DNA from: Demequina sp. TMPB413
Lineage (GTDB): Bacteria > Actinomycetota > Actinomycetes > Actinomycetales > Demequinaceae
Length of the DNA: 64,000 bases
Assembly: GCF_020447105.2 (NCBI RefSeq)
Contig: NZ_CP096184.1
Location: 1,240,001-1,304,000 of the forward strand
Direction of reading: 5' to 3'
Notes under the pieces: generated by a model
The model's input: only the letters and a program-made list of their open reading frames with translations
Database searches by the model: none
Told to the model about the DNA's origin: nothing
Program-made: the position numbers and the translations under genes
In this document: piece after piece, positions 8,944 to 17,019 of the stretch
Position numbering within the stretch: position 1 is the stretch's first letter
Layout of the letters: the number at the start of each line of letters is the position of its first letter

Positions 8944-9272
8944 GGCGTCGCCTCTGCGGACGCGCCTGGCAGCGCGGTGGGAAGCGCACGAGCGAGACGG
9001 GAGGCCGCGTCGTCCGCCAGGGTGTAGTCGATCCACCGGCCGCGGCGCTTGCCCGTGACGAGGCCAGCCTCCTTGAGCGCCTTCAGGTGGTAGCTGAGCA
9101 CGTTCGCCGCGACGCCCGCGACGGGCTCAAGTTCGCAAGCGCACTGCGTGCCTGCTGAGGCGAGGCTGGCGAGCACGCGCCAGCGCGCAGGCTCGGCCAC
9201 GACGGCAAGGAGCGCCACGGCGTCAGCGTCCACCTGCGGCGCCCAGCGAGGCATCGTCATTTCGATCACCAT
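8940..9272 (-). CDS. ArsR-family metal(loid)-responsive repressor
   Basis: 110 residues with a winged-helix domain. CACELEP (about 35-41) corresponds to the thiol sensor site at the start of the DNA-binding helices in ArsR proteins (CxC). LSYHLKALKEAGLV is the recognition helix and GRWIDYTL the wing. It heads the permease-thioredoxin operon and probably represses it. The start is uncertain: ATG 9272 is chosen, but GTG 9269, ATG 9260 and ATG 9254 are in frame. A GATACT -10 box ends three bases before ATG 9272, which suggests a very short or absent leader. Confidence 0.85.
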   Translation of the reverse strand: MVIEMTMPRWAPQVDADAVALLAVVAEPARWRVLASLASAGTQCACELEPVAGVAANVLSYHLKALKEAGLVTGKRRGRWIDYTLADDAASRLARALPTALPGASAEATP

Positions 9273-9276
9273 CGAA
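9261..9276 (-). promoter_or_regulatory. Candidate ArsR operator overlapping the arsR start
   Basis: Perfect inverted repeat TTCGAT-4 bp-ATCGAA lies immediately downstream of a minus-strand -10-like GATACT (9281-9276). Its position over the transcription start and first codons fits autorepression by the ArsR protein encoded there. Binding is inferred from position and symmetry only. Confidence 0.5.
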
Positions 9277-9408
9277 GTATCAGTCTGCAAGAGCGGCTCG
9301 GCAAAGGACCGAAGTCCCTGGCGATTCGGCCGCAAGGCGCCGCCTTGCGCGGAATGCGCGCATTGAGGCTCGCTCAGTCACATCACGCCACGCTGCATCA
9401 TGACACGC

Positions 9409-9427
9409 TATATCGCACTGTGATACA
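9409..9427. promoter_or_regulatory. Candidate PadR operator
   Basis: Imperfect dyad TATATCGCA-C-TGTGATACA (7 of 9 positions symmetric) sits 8 bp before the padR ATG. PadR repressors usually bind such TA-rich dyads in their own promoters. A TGATACAT hexamer in the right arm could serve as -10. Confidence 0.45.
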
Positions 9428-9435
9428 TTGCCGGC

Positions 9436-9738
9436 ATGGCAGACCTCAGGGAAGAACTCAGCGAGACGATGTATTGCATCTTGCTCGCGCTGCGCGAAGA
9501 GCGACACGGGTATGGCGTGATTCAGCACGTCACCGACTTCACTGCCGGCTACGTGCAGTTGGGTGCCGGGACGGTGTACACGAGCCTCAAGAAGCTTGAA
9601 CGGGCGGGCTGGATCGACCGCACTCGCACTGAGGATCGCCGCCACTACTACGTGCTGACCGAGCGCGGGCGTCAGGCGCTCGCCGACCAGACGCGCCGCA
9701 TCGAGCGCCTCCACGCCTACGGAAAGGGCATCGCATGA
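9436..9738 (+). CDS. PadR-family transcriptional regulator
   Basis: 100 residues, a minimal PadR winged helix (PadR-s1 type). Motifs are LREERHGYGVIQHV, GTVYTSLKKLERAGWI (recognition helix) and DRRHYYVLTERGR (wing). The C-terminal helix is short, as in subfamily 2 regulators. Its stop overlaps the DUF2812 gene by an ATGA junction. PadR-DUF2812 pairs are frequent and probably constitute a membrane-stress sensing unit. The regulator likely represses its own operon through the dyad at 9409-9427. Confidence 0.9.
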   Translation: MADLREELSETMYCILLALREERHGYGVIQHVTDFTAGYVQLGAGTVYTSLKKLERAGWIDRTRTEDRRHYYVLTERGRQALADQTRRIERLHAYGKGIA

Positions 9739-10262
9739 CCATCAAGAATGCCTGGCTTGCACCATTCACCCACCCAACACCCGCGCGGCTTGAGGCGTGG
9801 CTGGAACGAGAGGCCGCCCAAGGCTGGGAGCCGCGAGAGCTTGGCGACATGAGCGCGATCCGGCTGCGCCTGCACAGCACCAAGGCCGTCACCATGCGCT
9901 ACGTGGTCGACCCGCAGCGCAGCATTGACGCCGATTACCTCGAGACCTATAGAGACGCCGGCTGGGACTACGTGGGCGAACTGTCGAGCCTGCACGTATG
10001 GCGTCGCCGGTACCGCGGGGACCGCCCCGAAGCCTTTACGGACGGCGCGAGCCGACATGCGCGGGACCGGCGCCTCGCGTGGGTCACCGGGGCCGTTGCG
10101 GCCCTCGCACTCATCGGGATGACGATCCGAGTGGGACTCGGCCTCACGGGCACGGGCGCATCCTCAGAGGACTGGGTGCTGGAGGCGGGAGTCCTCGCAC
10201 TGATCGGTATCCCCTTGGCCGCCGTGACGGCAGTGCTCTTGCGACGTGGGAGCGCCCGCTAG
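9735..10262 (+). CDS. DUF2812-like membrane protein
   Basis: 175 residues. The N-terminal soluble part (about 1-100) has the DUF2812 pattern LEAWLEREAAQGWEP, RYVVDPQRS and YRDAGWDYVGE. Two C-terminal membrane helices follow (about 112-132 and 148-168). It is translationally coupled to padR. DUF2812 proteins have no proven activity; linkage to PadR suggests that the membrane protein is the regulated target or a co-sensor. Confidence 0.82.
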   Translation: MTIKNAWLAPFTHPTPARLEAWLEREAAQGWEPRELGDMSAIRLRLHSTKAVTMRYVVDPQRSIDADYLETYRDAGWDYVGELSSLHVWRRRYRGDRPEAFTDGASRHARDRRLAWVTGAVAALALIGMTIRVGLGLTGTGASSEDWVLEAGVLALIGIPLAAVTAVLLRRGSAR

Positions 10263-10321
10263 CCAGCTCCGGGCGACTGCGCGACGCGCGCCGCCCGATT
10301 GCCCGCCGCACCCCACCGTGA

Positions 10322-10344
10322 TATTGTCTCAATCGTGGTTGAGA
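10322..10344 (+). promoter_or_regulatory. -10 element and ArsR-type operator at a leaderless start
   Basis: A TATTGT -10-like hexamer (10322-10327) is followed by the perfect inverted repeat TCTCAA-6 bp-TTGAGA (10327-10344). The GTG start of the next gene (10335) lies in the middle of the dyad, seven bases after the -10, so transcription and translation may begin at nearly the same base. This is a compact autorepression design. Confidence 0.6.
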
Positions 10345-11000
10345 TAACTCGAGCCGATGTACACGCCGCCCTGGCAGAGCCGCACCGGCTCGCGATCATC
10401 GACGCCCTCGCACTCGAGGACCTTTCCCCTGGCGAACTCGGCGAGCGAACTGGCCAAACCTCCAACTTGCTCGCCCACCACCTTGGCGCACTCGCACAGG
10501 CCGGCGTGATCCACCGGAGGCGCTCAGACGCTGACGGCCGACGCTCGTACCTCACGCTCAACTGGGACAATCCCGTGGTCGCCGCGACGGCCCTCGCTGG
10601 CCCCGCACCCACCGGCAGCCGCGTCGTCTTCGTGTGTTCAGCCAATTCCGCCAGGTCCCAATTCGCGGCCAGCCTCTTGGCAGGTCACAGCGTCGGCGAG
10701 GTGGCCTCGGCCGGAACAGAGCCTGCCTCGGCCATTCACCCGCTCGCCCTCGCGGAGCTGCACGCGCGAGGTCTGGAACCCATCGCACCGCGCCCCACGT
10801 CGGCGCTGGAGGTCCTGCGTCCCCACGACGTAGTGGTCGCCGTGTGCGACAACGCCTTCGAGGGACTCGGTCGCGATCGCGTCGATCTCCACTGGTCCAT
10901 CCCGGACCCCGCCGCCGGCGACGCCGACGACTTCCGCCACGCCTTTGACAACCTCACCCCCCGCGTCGGCCGCTTGGCCGAGGCCCTCAGCAAGGGATAG
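10335..11000 (+). CDS. ArsR-type repressor fused to a low-molecular-weight phosphatase/arsenate-reductase-like domain
   Basis: 221 residues, two domains. Residues about 1-85 form an ArsR-like winged helix (LAEPHRLAIIDALALEDLSPG, LLAHHLGALAQAGVI). Residues about 90-221 form a LMW protein-tyrosine-phosphatase fold with the P-loop CSANSARS (Cys-x5-Arg) and the downstream Asp-Pro in WSIPDPAAGD. LMW-PTP folds include arsenate reductases, so this may couple sensing with arsenate or phosphotyrosine chemistry. GTG 10335 is preferred because it follows the -10 at leaderless distance; TTG 10299 is the upstream alternative. The arsC gene follows after 4 bp. Confidence 0.85.
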   Translation: MVEITRADVHAALAEPHRLAIIDALALEDLSPGELGERTGQTSNLLAHHLGALAQAGVIHRRRSDADGRRSYLTLNWDNPVVAATALAGPAPTGSRVVFVCSANSARSQFAASLLAGHSVGEVASAGTEPASAIHPLALAELHARGLEPIAPRPTSALEVLRPHDVVVAVCDNAFEGLGRDRVDLHWSIPDPAAGDADDFRHAFDNLTPRVGRLAEALSKG

Positions 11001-11004
11001 CACC

Positions 11005-11685
11005 ATGGAAGAAAACCTGCACAGGGAACACACCCTCACGATCGACCAGACGGTCGCTCTTCAGACAACGGCCGCGCGCCTCGAGGGTGAGTTCGAAGGA
11101 GTCTTCGGCCGGGAGACCATCGAGCACTTCTTGGTGAGTTCTTACGACCAGTTCGCGGCCAAGGCGACCGTGACGACGTTCCTGCCGCTGCTGGCGGAAC
11201 GCTTCGCGCGCCAGCGACTGCACGCCTTCAGCCGTGTCGAAGGCTTCGTGGCCGACGGCAAGCCGGTGGTGCTCTTCCTGTGCGTCCACAACGCTGGCAA
11301 GTCGCAAATGGCGCTCGGCCTTTTCGACAAGCTGGCCGCGGGCCGTGCCGTCGCCTGGTCCGGCGGCTCGGAACCGGGAACGTCGCTCAACCGCTACTCC
11401 GTCGAGGCGATGGCGGAGATCGGGATCGACATCACTCAGGAGTTCCCCAAGCCGTGGACGGAAGAAACGCTGCGCGCGGCGGACGTCATTGTCACCATGG
11501 GATGCGGAGACTCGTGCCCCGTCTACCCCGGCAAGCGCTACCTCGACTGGACGTTCGACGCCCCTCCGGGGGACTCGCTTGAGAACGTCCGCCCCGTACG
11601 GGACGCGATCGAGGCGAAGGTTCGTGGACTACTCGCCGAGTTGGGCGTCGAGGTCGACGAAGGCGCACTGGCGTCGCAGGCCTAA
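11005..11685 (+). CDS. arsC: Arsenate reductase of the LMW-PTP class, probably mycothiol dependent
   Basis: 226 residues. An N-terminal three-helix bundle (about 1-85, including SSYDQFAAKATVTTFLP) precedes the LMW-PTP catalytic domain. The P-loop reads FLCVHNAGKSQMA, where I expect Arg in place of the Lys in most relatives; a Lys at this place is known to me only in some arsenate-mycothiol transferases. VTMGCGDSCPVYPGKRY is the conserved downstream motif. In actinobacteria such enzymes reduce arsenate via mycothiol. It follows the ArsR-phosphatase fusion directly, but no ArsB/Acr3 arsenite exporter is adjacent; the nearest candidate exporter is the ArsP-type permease at 7.8 kb. Confidence 0.87.
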   Translation: MEENLHREHTLTIDQTVALQTTAARLEGEFEGVFGRETIEHFLVSSYDQFAAKATVTTFLPLLAERFARQRLHAFSRVEGFVADGKPVVLFLCVHNAGKSQMALGLFDKLAAGRAVAWSGGSEPGTSLNRYSVEAMAEIGIDITQEFPKPWTEETLRAADVIVTMGCGDSCPVYPGKRYLDWTFDAPPGDSLENVRPVRDAIEAKVRGLLAELGVEVDEGALASQA

Positions 11686-11735
11686 GCTCGCGAGTGCCAG
11701 CGGCCGCGCGGTCGGTCGGCCTCAGCGGACCCGCC

Positions 11736-12290
11736 TCAGGCGGCGGCCACGAGGGAATCAAACGCATCCGTAGCCGCGTCGGGACCCATCGGTAGGCCAG
11801 CGTCAAGCCACCAACTCACGAAGGTCATGAGCGAACCCGCCAAGAACGCTGCTCTCATGTCCGCACTCACCGGATGGTGAATGCCCGCCGCCTCGCGCTC
11901 CCTGATCGTCTGCAAGGCGCGATCGGCGAGCATCTCCCGCGCCGCTCGCGTCACCAGATCGATGCCGCTCGTTCCGAACAGTGCCCCGAACACCGGGTGA
12001 TGCTCGGCCACGTGATGGAACAATCCCCGTACCGGAAGGACCGGACCCTCAAGCCCCGACTCGTCCTCTAAGAACCTGTCGATGTCAGCGGTGAGCCGCT
12101 CCATCGACGACAACAAGAGGTCATCCTTCGTGTCGTAATGCGCGTAAAACGTCGAGCGCCCCACGTCCGCGCGGTCGATGATGTCTTGGACAGTGACCTT
12201 GTCGTAGCGCTTGGTCTGAATGAGACCAAACAGCGCCTGTTGAAGCGACCGCTGGGTACGCGCCACTCGCCTGTCGTGCACTTGAGACAT
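11736..12290 (-). CDS. TetR-family transcriptional regulator
   Basis: 184 residues. The N-terminal helix-turn-helix is canonical (TVQDIIDRADVGRSTFYAHYDTKDDLLL, seen as TVQDIIDRADVG and STFYAHYDTKDDLL). The C-terminal ligand domain is typical in length. ATG 12290 has AAGGAG five bases upstream and is preferred to a start 27 codons earlier. Transcribed divergently from the ABC-transporter operon, with an operator-like dyad at 12430-12448, so it probably represses that operon in response to an unknown ligand. Confidence 0.92.
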   Translation of the reverse strand: MSQVHDRRVARTQRSLQQALFGLIQTKRYDKVTVQDIIDRADVGRSTFYAHYDTKDDLLLSSMERLTADIDRFLEDESGLEGPVLPVRGLFHHVAEHHPVFGALFGTSGIDLVTRAAREMLADRALQTIREREAAGIHHPVSADMRAAFLAGSLMTFVSWWLDAGLPMGPDAATDAFDSLVAAA

Positions 12291-12429
12291 CAGACTCCTT
12301 GGTGATCCCTCGCCCACGCGGACTACGCGCCGCTTCCGGGCAATCTGGCGATTCTGTGCGGTTGCGCACATTGCTGAGTTTCTGTCGATTGAAGCGGCGG
12401 CCTGAGTGGGCTTTCCTTGAGTGAAAGCA

Positions 12430-12448
12430 ATCGAACACCCTGTTCGGT
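12430..12448. promoter_or_regulatory. Candidate TetR operator upstream of the ABC operon
   Basis: Dyad ATCGAACA-CCC-TGTTCGGT (7 of 8 positions symmetric, inner six perfect) lies 28 bp before the ABC ATPase start and in the divergent region shared with the TetR gene. Confidence 0.55.
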
Positions 12449-12476
12449 ATCGAACTCACTGTAGGGGAAACACCTC

Positions 12477-13175
12477 ATGACTGTCACCTCTCTTGACACA
12501 GCCGTCGTCGCCCTCGACGGTGCCGCTCGCCGCTACCCCACGCCGGACGGCAGCCTCGCGGGGATCACGGACGCCAGCCTCACCATCTACCCAGGGCAGT
12601 TCGTAGGAGTGGTCGGAACGTCAGGCTCAGGCAAGTCGACCCTGCTGAACCTGGTCACTGGCATCGACCGTCCAACGTCAGGACGCGTCCACGTCGCCGG
12701 GCGCGACGTGACGGAACTTGACGAAGACCAACTGGCCAGGTGGCGCGGCGCGCACATCGGCGTCGTCTTCCAGTTCCCTCAACTCATTCCGACGCTCACC
12801 GTGGCGGAGAACGTCATGCTTCCCATGGATTTCCTAGGGGCCGTCCCCCGCAAAGAACGGCTCGACACCGCGCGCGACCTGCTCGACTCCGTCGGCCTGG
12901 CCGATCACACGCACAAGCCACCTGGCGCCCTCTCCGGGGGGCAGCAGCAACGCGTGGCCGTAGCCAGAGCCCTCGCCAATGGGCCAGCGCTCATCGCGGC
13001 GGACGAGCCGACAGGCAACCTCGACAGTCACACCGGCGAGATGATCCTTCAACTTCTCAAGGACCTCACCGGCACTGGTACGTCGGTTTTGATGGTCACC
13101 CACGAGCGCGGGCTCTCCCACGTCCTGGACCGCGTCGTCACCATCGCCGATGGCCGGATTGCGAGTGACGCGTGA
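12477..13175 (+). CDS. ABC transporter ATP-binding protein (LolD/MacB type)
   Basis: 232 residues. Walker A GTSGSGKST (about 48-56), Q-loop FQFPQ, signature LSGGQQQRVAVARAL, Walker B LIAADEPTGNLD and the switch His in VTHE are all present. The ADEPTGNLDS form is typical of the LolD/MacB/FtsE class that pairs with FtsX-like permeases, matching the next gene. The stop overlaps the permease start in a GTGA junction. It likely powers a mechanotransmission-type exporter or extracytoplasmic remodelling system rather than a classic importer. Confidence 0.94.
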   Translation: MTVTSLDTAVVALDGAARRYPTPDGSLAGITDASLTIYPGQFVGVVGTSGSGKSTLLNLVTGIDRPTSGRVHVAGRDVTELDEDQLARWRGAHIGVVFQFPQLIPTLTVAENVMLPMDFLGAVPRKERLDTARDLLDSVGLADHTHKPPGALSGGQQQRVAVARALANGPALIAADEPTGNLDSHTGEMILQLLKDLTGTGTSVLMVTHERGLSHVLDRVVTIADGRIASDA

Positions 13176-15496
13176 GCGCGCGTACGGCGCTGATCAGAGG
13201 CATCCTGCGGTCGCAAGCCGGACGCACGAGGCTCATGATCGCCGCCGTCGCCTTGGGCGTGGGCGCGGTGGGCGCAATTCTCGGCTCCTACACGGTGATC
13301 GACCGAACGATCGATCAGAGCTACGAGTCGACACGGCCCGCCTCAGCGACACTTGCGCTCGCAGGCGACGCGACCTCCGCTGAGGGAATCGCCACCAGCG
13401 TGCCGGGGGTGACTGATGCCGAGGCACGCCGCGAGGTCGTCGTACGCATGGCCTCGGCCGACGGTTGGCAGCCGCTGACTCTGGTGGCAGTTCGCGACTT
13501 CGCAGCGTGGAACGTTGGCATTGCTCTTGCAGAAAGCGGCGACTGGCCGCCGCGAGACGGCGAGGTGGTCATCGAGCGCGCGTCGCTCCGTGAGATTGAC
13601 GTTGCGGTGGGAGACGTGATCACGGCGGAGTCGGCAGGCGGCAGCGCCGAACTTGCCGTGGTGGGGCTAGCCCATGATCCCGGGCGCACCCCTGCATGGA
13701 TGAACGGGGTCGTCATCGGATTCGTTAGCCCTGCCACGCTCGCCGACATTGGCGTGGGCGACGAACTGAGCAGCCTGGCATTGCGCACCGAGCCGGGCCT
13801 CGACAGGGATGCCAACAGGGACATCGCCGACGCCGTAGCGCTGGCTCTGGCCGACCAAGGCTTTGCCGTCACGCACATCGCCGTGCCAGAACCGGGCGAG
13901 CATCCCGCGGCGGGAGTCATGGGCACGCTGCTGTACCTCTTGCAGGCATTCGGCGTGGTCGCCTTCATCGCCGCAGTAGCGCTGGTGTCCACCCTGGTGG
14001 TCGCAGAAGTGAAGCGCTCGACTGGCGCGATCGCCGTGATGAAGACTGGCGGCGCCACGTCGGGCCAGGTCACCGGCGTGTACCTGGCGGCCCTCGCGGT
14101 CGTGGCCGGCGCCGGGCTTGTGCTTGGCATCGGCGCGTCCATGGCGGGGACATGGGCGCTGAGCAGCTTTGCCTTCATGCTTCTGAATCTCGACGCATCG
14201 TCAATGTGGGCGGCGTGGTGGGTGATTCCGGTGCAGGCCGCGGTTGCCCTTGCCGTACCTCTGGTCGCAGTGGGGCTACCTGTACGCAGGCTGAGTCGCA
14301 TCCCCGTGCGCGAGTCCATCATCACGGGCTCCACGGCACCCGCTCGAGCACCCAGAAGAACAGTCGTGGGGCCGCGCTGGGGTCGCGCCGCCTCCATGGG
14401 CGCGCGCAACGCACTGCGTCAGCCCTCTCGCCTCGCCCTGACCGCTGCATCTCTCGGTGTCGGCGCGGCGGCCGTCATCACGGCACTCAACACCGGCGCC
14501 GCATGGGACCGCATTGTCAGCGATGAGTTTCGGGCCCAAGACTTCGACGTGCAGGCCACTTTGACCGAACCGATTCCGCGCGGCTCGCTCGACGCAGCGG
14601 CGGCTCGGGAGGGTCTTGACCGGATCGAGTACTGGAACGTTGCCGTGGCGACGGCAACAAGCGCCGACGGCCAGGTCGGGGACGCGGTCACGGTGCTCGC
14701 GCCTCCCGCTGACTCAACGAGCGCCTCCTTTCCACTCGTGGAAGGCCGCCGCATCGCAGACGGCGACCGTCACACCGTGGTGATCACGCAATCGCTGACT
14801 GACCCCTCGGTCACCGTGGGCGATTCCCTGACGCTGGAGGGCGACGACTCCACGTGGCGCGTGGTCGGGGTGGTGCGCGAGTTGAGCGGCGGCCAGGACG
14901 GCGCCGTGTGGGTCTCGCAGCCACTCGCCACGATGGATCCTGGCTCCGCCAACGTGGTAAAGGTCTCCGGCCTCGGAGAAGCCGCGTCCCTCGCGGCACT
15001 CGAACGCATCGTGAGCGACGCCGGAGCGAGCATCGCCAACGCGAGCACGGCGACCGATGCCAAACAGGCGCTTGACGATCACCTCTACATCATCACTGGG
15101 CTGCTGTTGGTCATGTCGCTTGGACTAGGCGCGGTGGGACTGCTCGCACTGGTGGAGGCGATGTCGACCGCAGTCGGAGAGCGGCGGGGCGAGATCGGTC
15201 TGATGAAGTCAGTTGGCGCCGCATCGTCAACGGTGATTCGCATGGTGGTGGTGGAGGCGCTGGTGGTGGTCGTTCTGGCCGTCGCCACTGGTGTGGTCCT
15301 CGCGCTTGCCCTCACAGGAGTCGTGGAAGCCGCCGTCGGCTCGATCTTTGTGGGCGCGGCGCTGCCATACACCTGGTGGCTGCCAGGGATCGGTATCACT
15401 GCGCTCGTCATGGCTGCCGTAGCGGCGGCCTCCAGCATCGTCCCTGCATTTGAAGCAGCGGATATGCCCATTCGCGAAGCTCTCGCGAGGGCCTGA
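13172..15496 (+). CDS. FtsX-like ABC transporter permease
   Basis: 774 residues with two FtsX-type modules. Helix 1 (about 18-40) is followed by a large extracytoplasmic domain (about 45-255). Three helices follow (about 258-390), then a second extracytoplasmic region (about 430-635) and the last three helices (about 640-765). KTGGATSGQV and KSVGAASSTV are the paired coupling-helix motifs. The GTG start overlaps the ATPase stop by four bases. The single permease probably carries both membrane halves. Substrate unknown; MacB-like efflux or lipid/lipoprotein release are possible. Confidence 0.92.
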   Translation: MSARTALIRGILRSQAGRTRLMIAAVALGVGAVGAILGSYTVIDRTIDQSYESTRPASATLALAGDATSAEGIATSVPGVTDAEARREVVVRMASADGWQPLTLVAVRDFAAWNVGIALAESGDWPPRDGEVVIERASLREIDVAVGDVITAESAGGSAELAVVGLAHDPGRTPAWMNGVVIGFVSPATLADIGVGDELSSLALRTEPGLDRDANRDIADAVALALADQGFAVTHIAVPEPGEHPAAGVMGTLLYLLQAFGVVAFIAAVALVSTLVVAEVKRSTGAIAVMKTGGATSGQVTGVYLAALAVVAGAGLVLGIGASMAGTWALSSFAFMLLNLDASSMWAAWWVIPVQAAVALAVPLVAVGLPVRRLSRIPVRESIITGSTAPARAPRRTVVGPRWGRAASMGARNALRQPSRLALTAASLGVGAAAVITALNTGAAWDRIVSDEFRAQDFDVQATLTEPIPRGSLDAAAAREGLDRIEYWNVAVATATSADGQVGDAVTVLAPPADSTSASFPLVEGRRIADGDRHTVVITQSLTDPSVTVGDSLTLEGDDSTWRVVGVVRELSGGQDGAVWVSQPLATMDPGSANVVKVSGLGEAASLAALERIVSDAGASIANASTATDAKQALDDHLYIITGLLLVMSLGLGAVGLLALVEAMSTAVGERRGEIGLMKSVGAASSTVIRMVVVEALVVVVLAVATGVVLALALTGVVEAAVGSIFVGAALPYTWWLPGIGITALVMAAVAAASSIVPAFEAADMPIREALARA

Positions 15497-15518
15497 ACAC
15501 AAAGAAAGGAACACAACC

Positions 15519-15629
15519 ATGGCAGAGAGGACGCAGCGAGCCAGGCGACTCATGAGCATCGCGACAACAGCGCTGATTTCCATCGCAGTGGTGGGACTCG
15601 GGGTACTCGCGGTGGTGATGCACACATGA
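15519..15629 (+). CDS. 36-residue single-helix membrane protein
   Basis: A short reading frame preceded by AAAGGA eight bases before the ATG. It encodes a basic N-terminus (MAERTQRARRLM) and one hydrophobic helix (about residues 13-34). It starts 22 bp after the permease stop and overlaps the next gene by an ATGA junction, so it sits inside the ABC operon with good translational signals. I do not recognise a family. It may be a small accessory subunit of the transporter. Confidence 0.7.
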   Translation: MAERTQRARRLMSIATTALISIAVVGLGVLAVVMHT

Positions 15630-15880
15630 CCAGGACGGCCTTGAGGAATCACCTATTGGTGGTAGGCGGGGTGCTCTTGGTGCTGGCGTTGGTGGGCACG
15701 CACCTCGGGCTCAACGAGGGAACATGGTGGCTCTTCGCGGCGGTGATGGTGACGCTGCACCTCGGCGTCTTCGCCGCGCTGGCCACCTGGGTGATCAGGC
15801 GGGTGCGAAGGCACGGGAGAGGCGGGGAAAACGGCGTGACGGTGAGTGAGGCGGCGCCAACCAACGAGTCGGGAAGCTAG
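15626..15880 (+). CDS. Small two-helix membrane protein
   Basis: 84 residues. Two hydrophobic helices (about 8-26 and 33-56) are separated by a short loop (LGLNEGTWW) and followed by a polar tail with Arg-rich positive patch RRVRRHGR. It overlaps the 36-residue protein by four bases and is probably the last gene of the TetR-controlled ABC operon. No family recognised. It looks like a small scaffold or regulatory membrane subunit. Confidence 0.75.
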   Translation: MTRTALRNHLLVVGGVLLVLALVGTHLGLNEGTWWLFAAVMVTLHLGVFAALATWVIRRVRRHGRGGENGVTVSEAAPTNESGS

Positions 15881-15958
15881 CGCGACGGTGGTCTCCATTC
15901 GGTGACAGGCCGCCGTGGTGACGGGCCAACCGAGCGGCTGGGCGCGTAGCCTCTGCTC

Positions 15959-16999
15959 ATGGCAGGCGAAGAACCCCTGATGTTGCGCACTCAACGACCG
16001 CTGTCCCCGCCCGAACTCGCTGAGGTGTTGGCGCCACTCGGCACCGTGACTGCTCACCGTGCCCTAGCGGGAGGAACCTTCAGCGCGGTGCAGGCTGCCG
16101 ACCTTGCCGACGGCTCGACCGTGGTCATCAAGACATCAGTGCCTGACCATGCACTCGCAGACGGGCGTGTTCCGCTCCTCACCTATGAGCGGGACATGCT
16201 CGCGACTGAGCGCGACGTGCTGGAGATCCTTACCCGCGTGGACGGAGTCCCGAGCCCCCGGGTACTCCTGAGCGACTTCACGCGGTCGATCGCTGGTGTG
16301 GACATTCTGGTGATGGAGTTCCTCACCGGAGTGCCGTGGGACACCGTCGAGGCGTCGATGTCGCCCGCCGCGAACGCCTACGCGTGGGAGCAGGTCGGCG
16401 CCATCATGGCTGCCGTCCAATCCGTCGAAGGCGCCCTCTTCGGATATCCGGCTCAAGACTTTGCCCTGGCTGCGGCCACGTGGCCCGCGTTCTTCGCCCG
16501 CCTGATCGACGCCACGATCGACGATGCGGACCGGTGGGGTGTCGACATCGAGGCAGACCGCATGGTCGACGCGCTCGCCGTATGCGCGCAAGGCCTCGCC
16601 GGTGTCTCGCAGCCCGCCCTGGTTCACAACGACTTGTGGCCAGGGAACGTGTTGCTCGACCCCGCTACGGGAACGGTGCGAGGGGTGGTCGACTTTGAGC
16701 GAGCCCTGTTCGGGGATCCGCTCCAGGACTTCTGCGGCTCACAGTCCATGAACACCGGGCGGGTCACCCCCGAACTGTTGCGCGGTTACGAGGGTGCCCG
16801 CTCGGCGTTGCGGCATGACGCGACGCCCACGGGACTGGAGGAGGACGCAAACCTCCGCCTCACGCTGTACCGCCTGTGGAGCCTCGCGGTACAACTCATC
16901 GAAATCGTGCCGCGCGGGTTTAGCGGAGACTGGGTGACGCGACACCAAGCCACTATCAACACGAACCGCGCCGCGCTCTTCGCTCAACTAGGCGTGTAG
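15959..16999 (+). CDS. Aminoglycoside phosphotransferase-family kinase
   Basis: 346 residues with an APH/choline-kinase-like protein-kinase fold. The nucleotide-binding Lys lies in VVIKTSV (about 60). The catalytic loop is LVHNDLWPGNVLL (about 221-233) and the metal-binding loop GVVDFERALFGDP. Members phosphorylate aminoglycosides, sugars, homoserine or unknown metabolites, so drug resistance should not be assumed. An internal ATG at 15980 is an alternative start. Stands alone, convergent with the radical SAM gene. Confidence 0.88.
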   Translation: MAGEEPLMLRTQRPLSPPELAEVLAPLGTVTAHRALAGGTFSAVQAADLADGSTVVIKTSVPDHALADGRVPLLTYERDMLATERDVLEILTRVDGVPSPRVLLSDFTRSIAGVDILVMEFLTGVPWDTVEASMSPAANAYAWEQVGAIMAAVQSVEGALFGYPAQDFALAAATWPAFFARLIDATIDDADRWGVDIEADRMVDALAVCAQGLAGVSQPALVHNDLWPGNVLLDPATGTVRGVVDFERALFGDPLQDFCGSQSMNTGRVTPELLRGYEGARSALRHDATPTGLEEDANLRLTLYRLWSLAVQLIEIVPRGFSGDWVTRHQATINTNRAALFAQLGV

Positions 17000-17019
17000 C
17001 GGCGCGAACCCGCTCCCGC

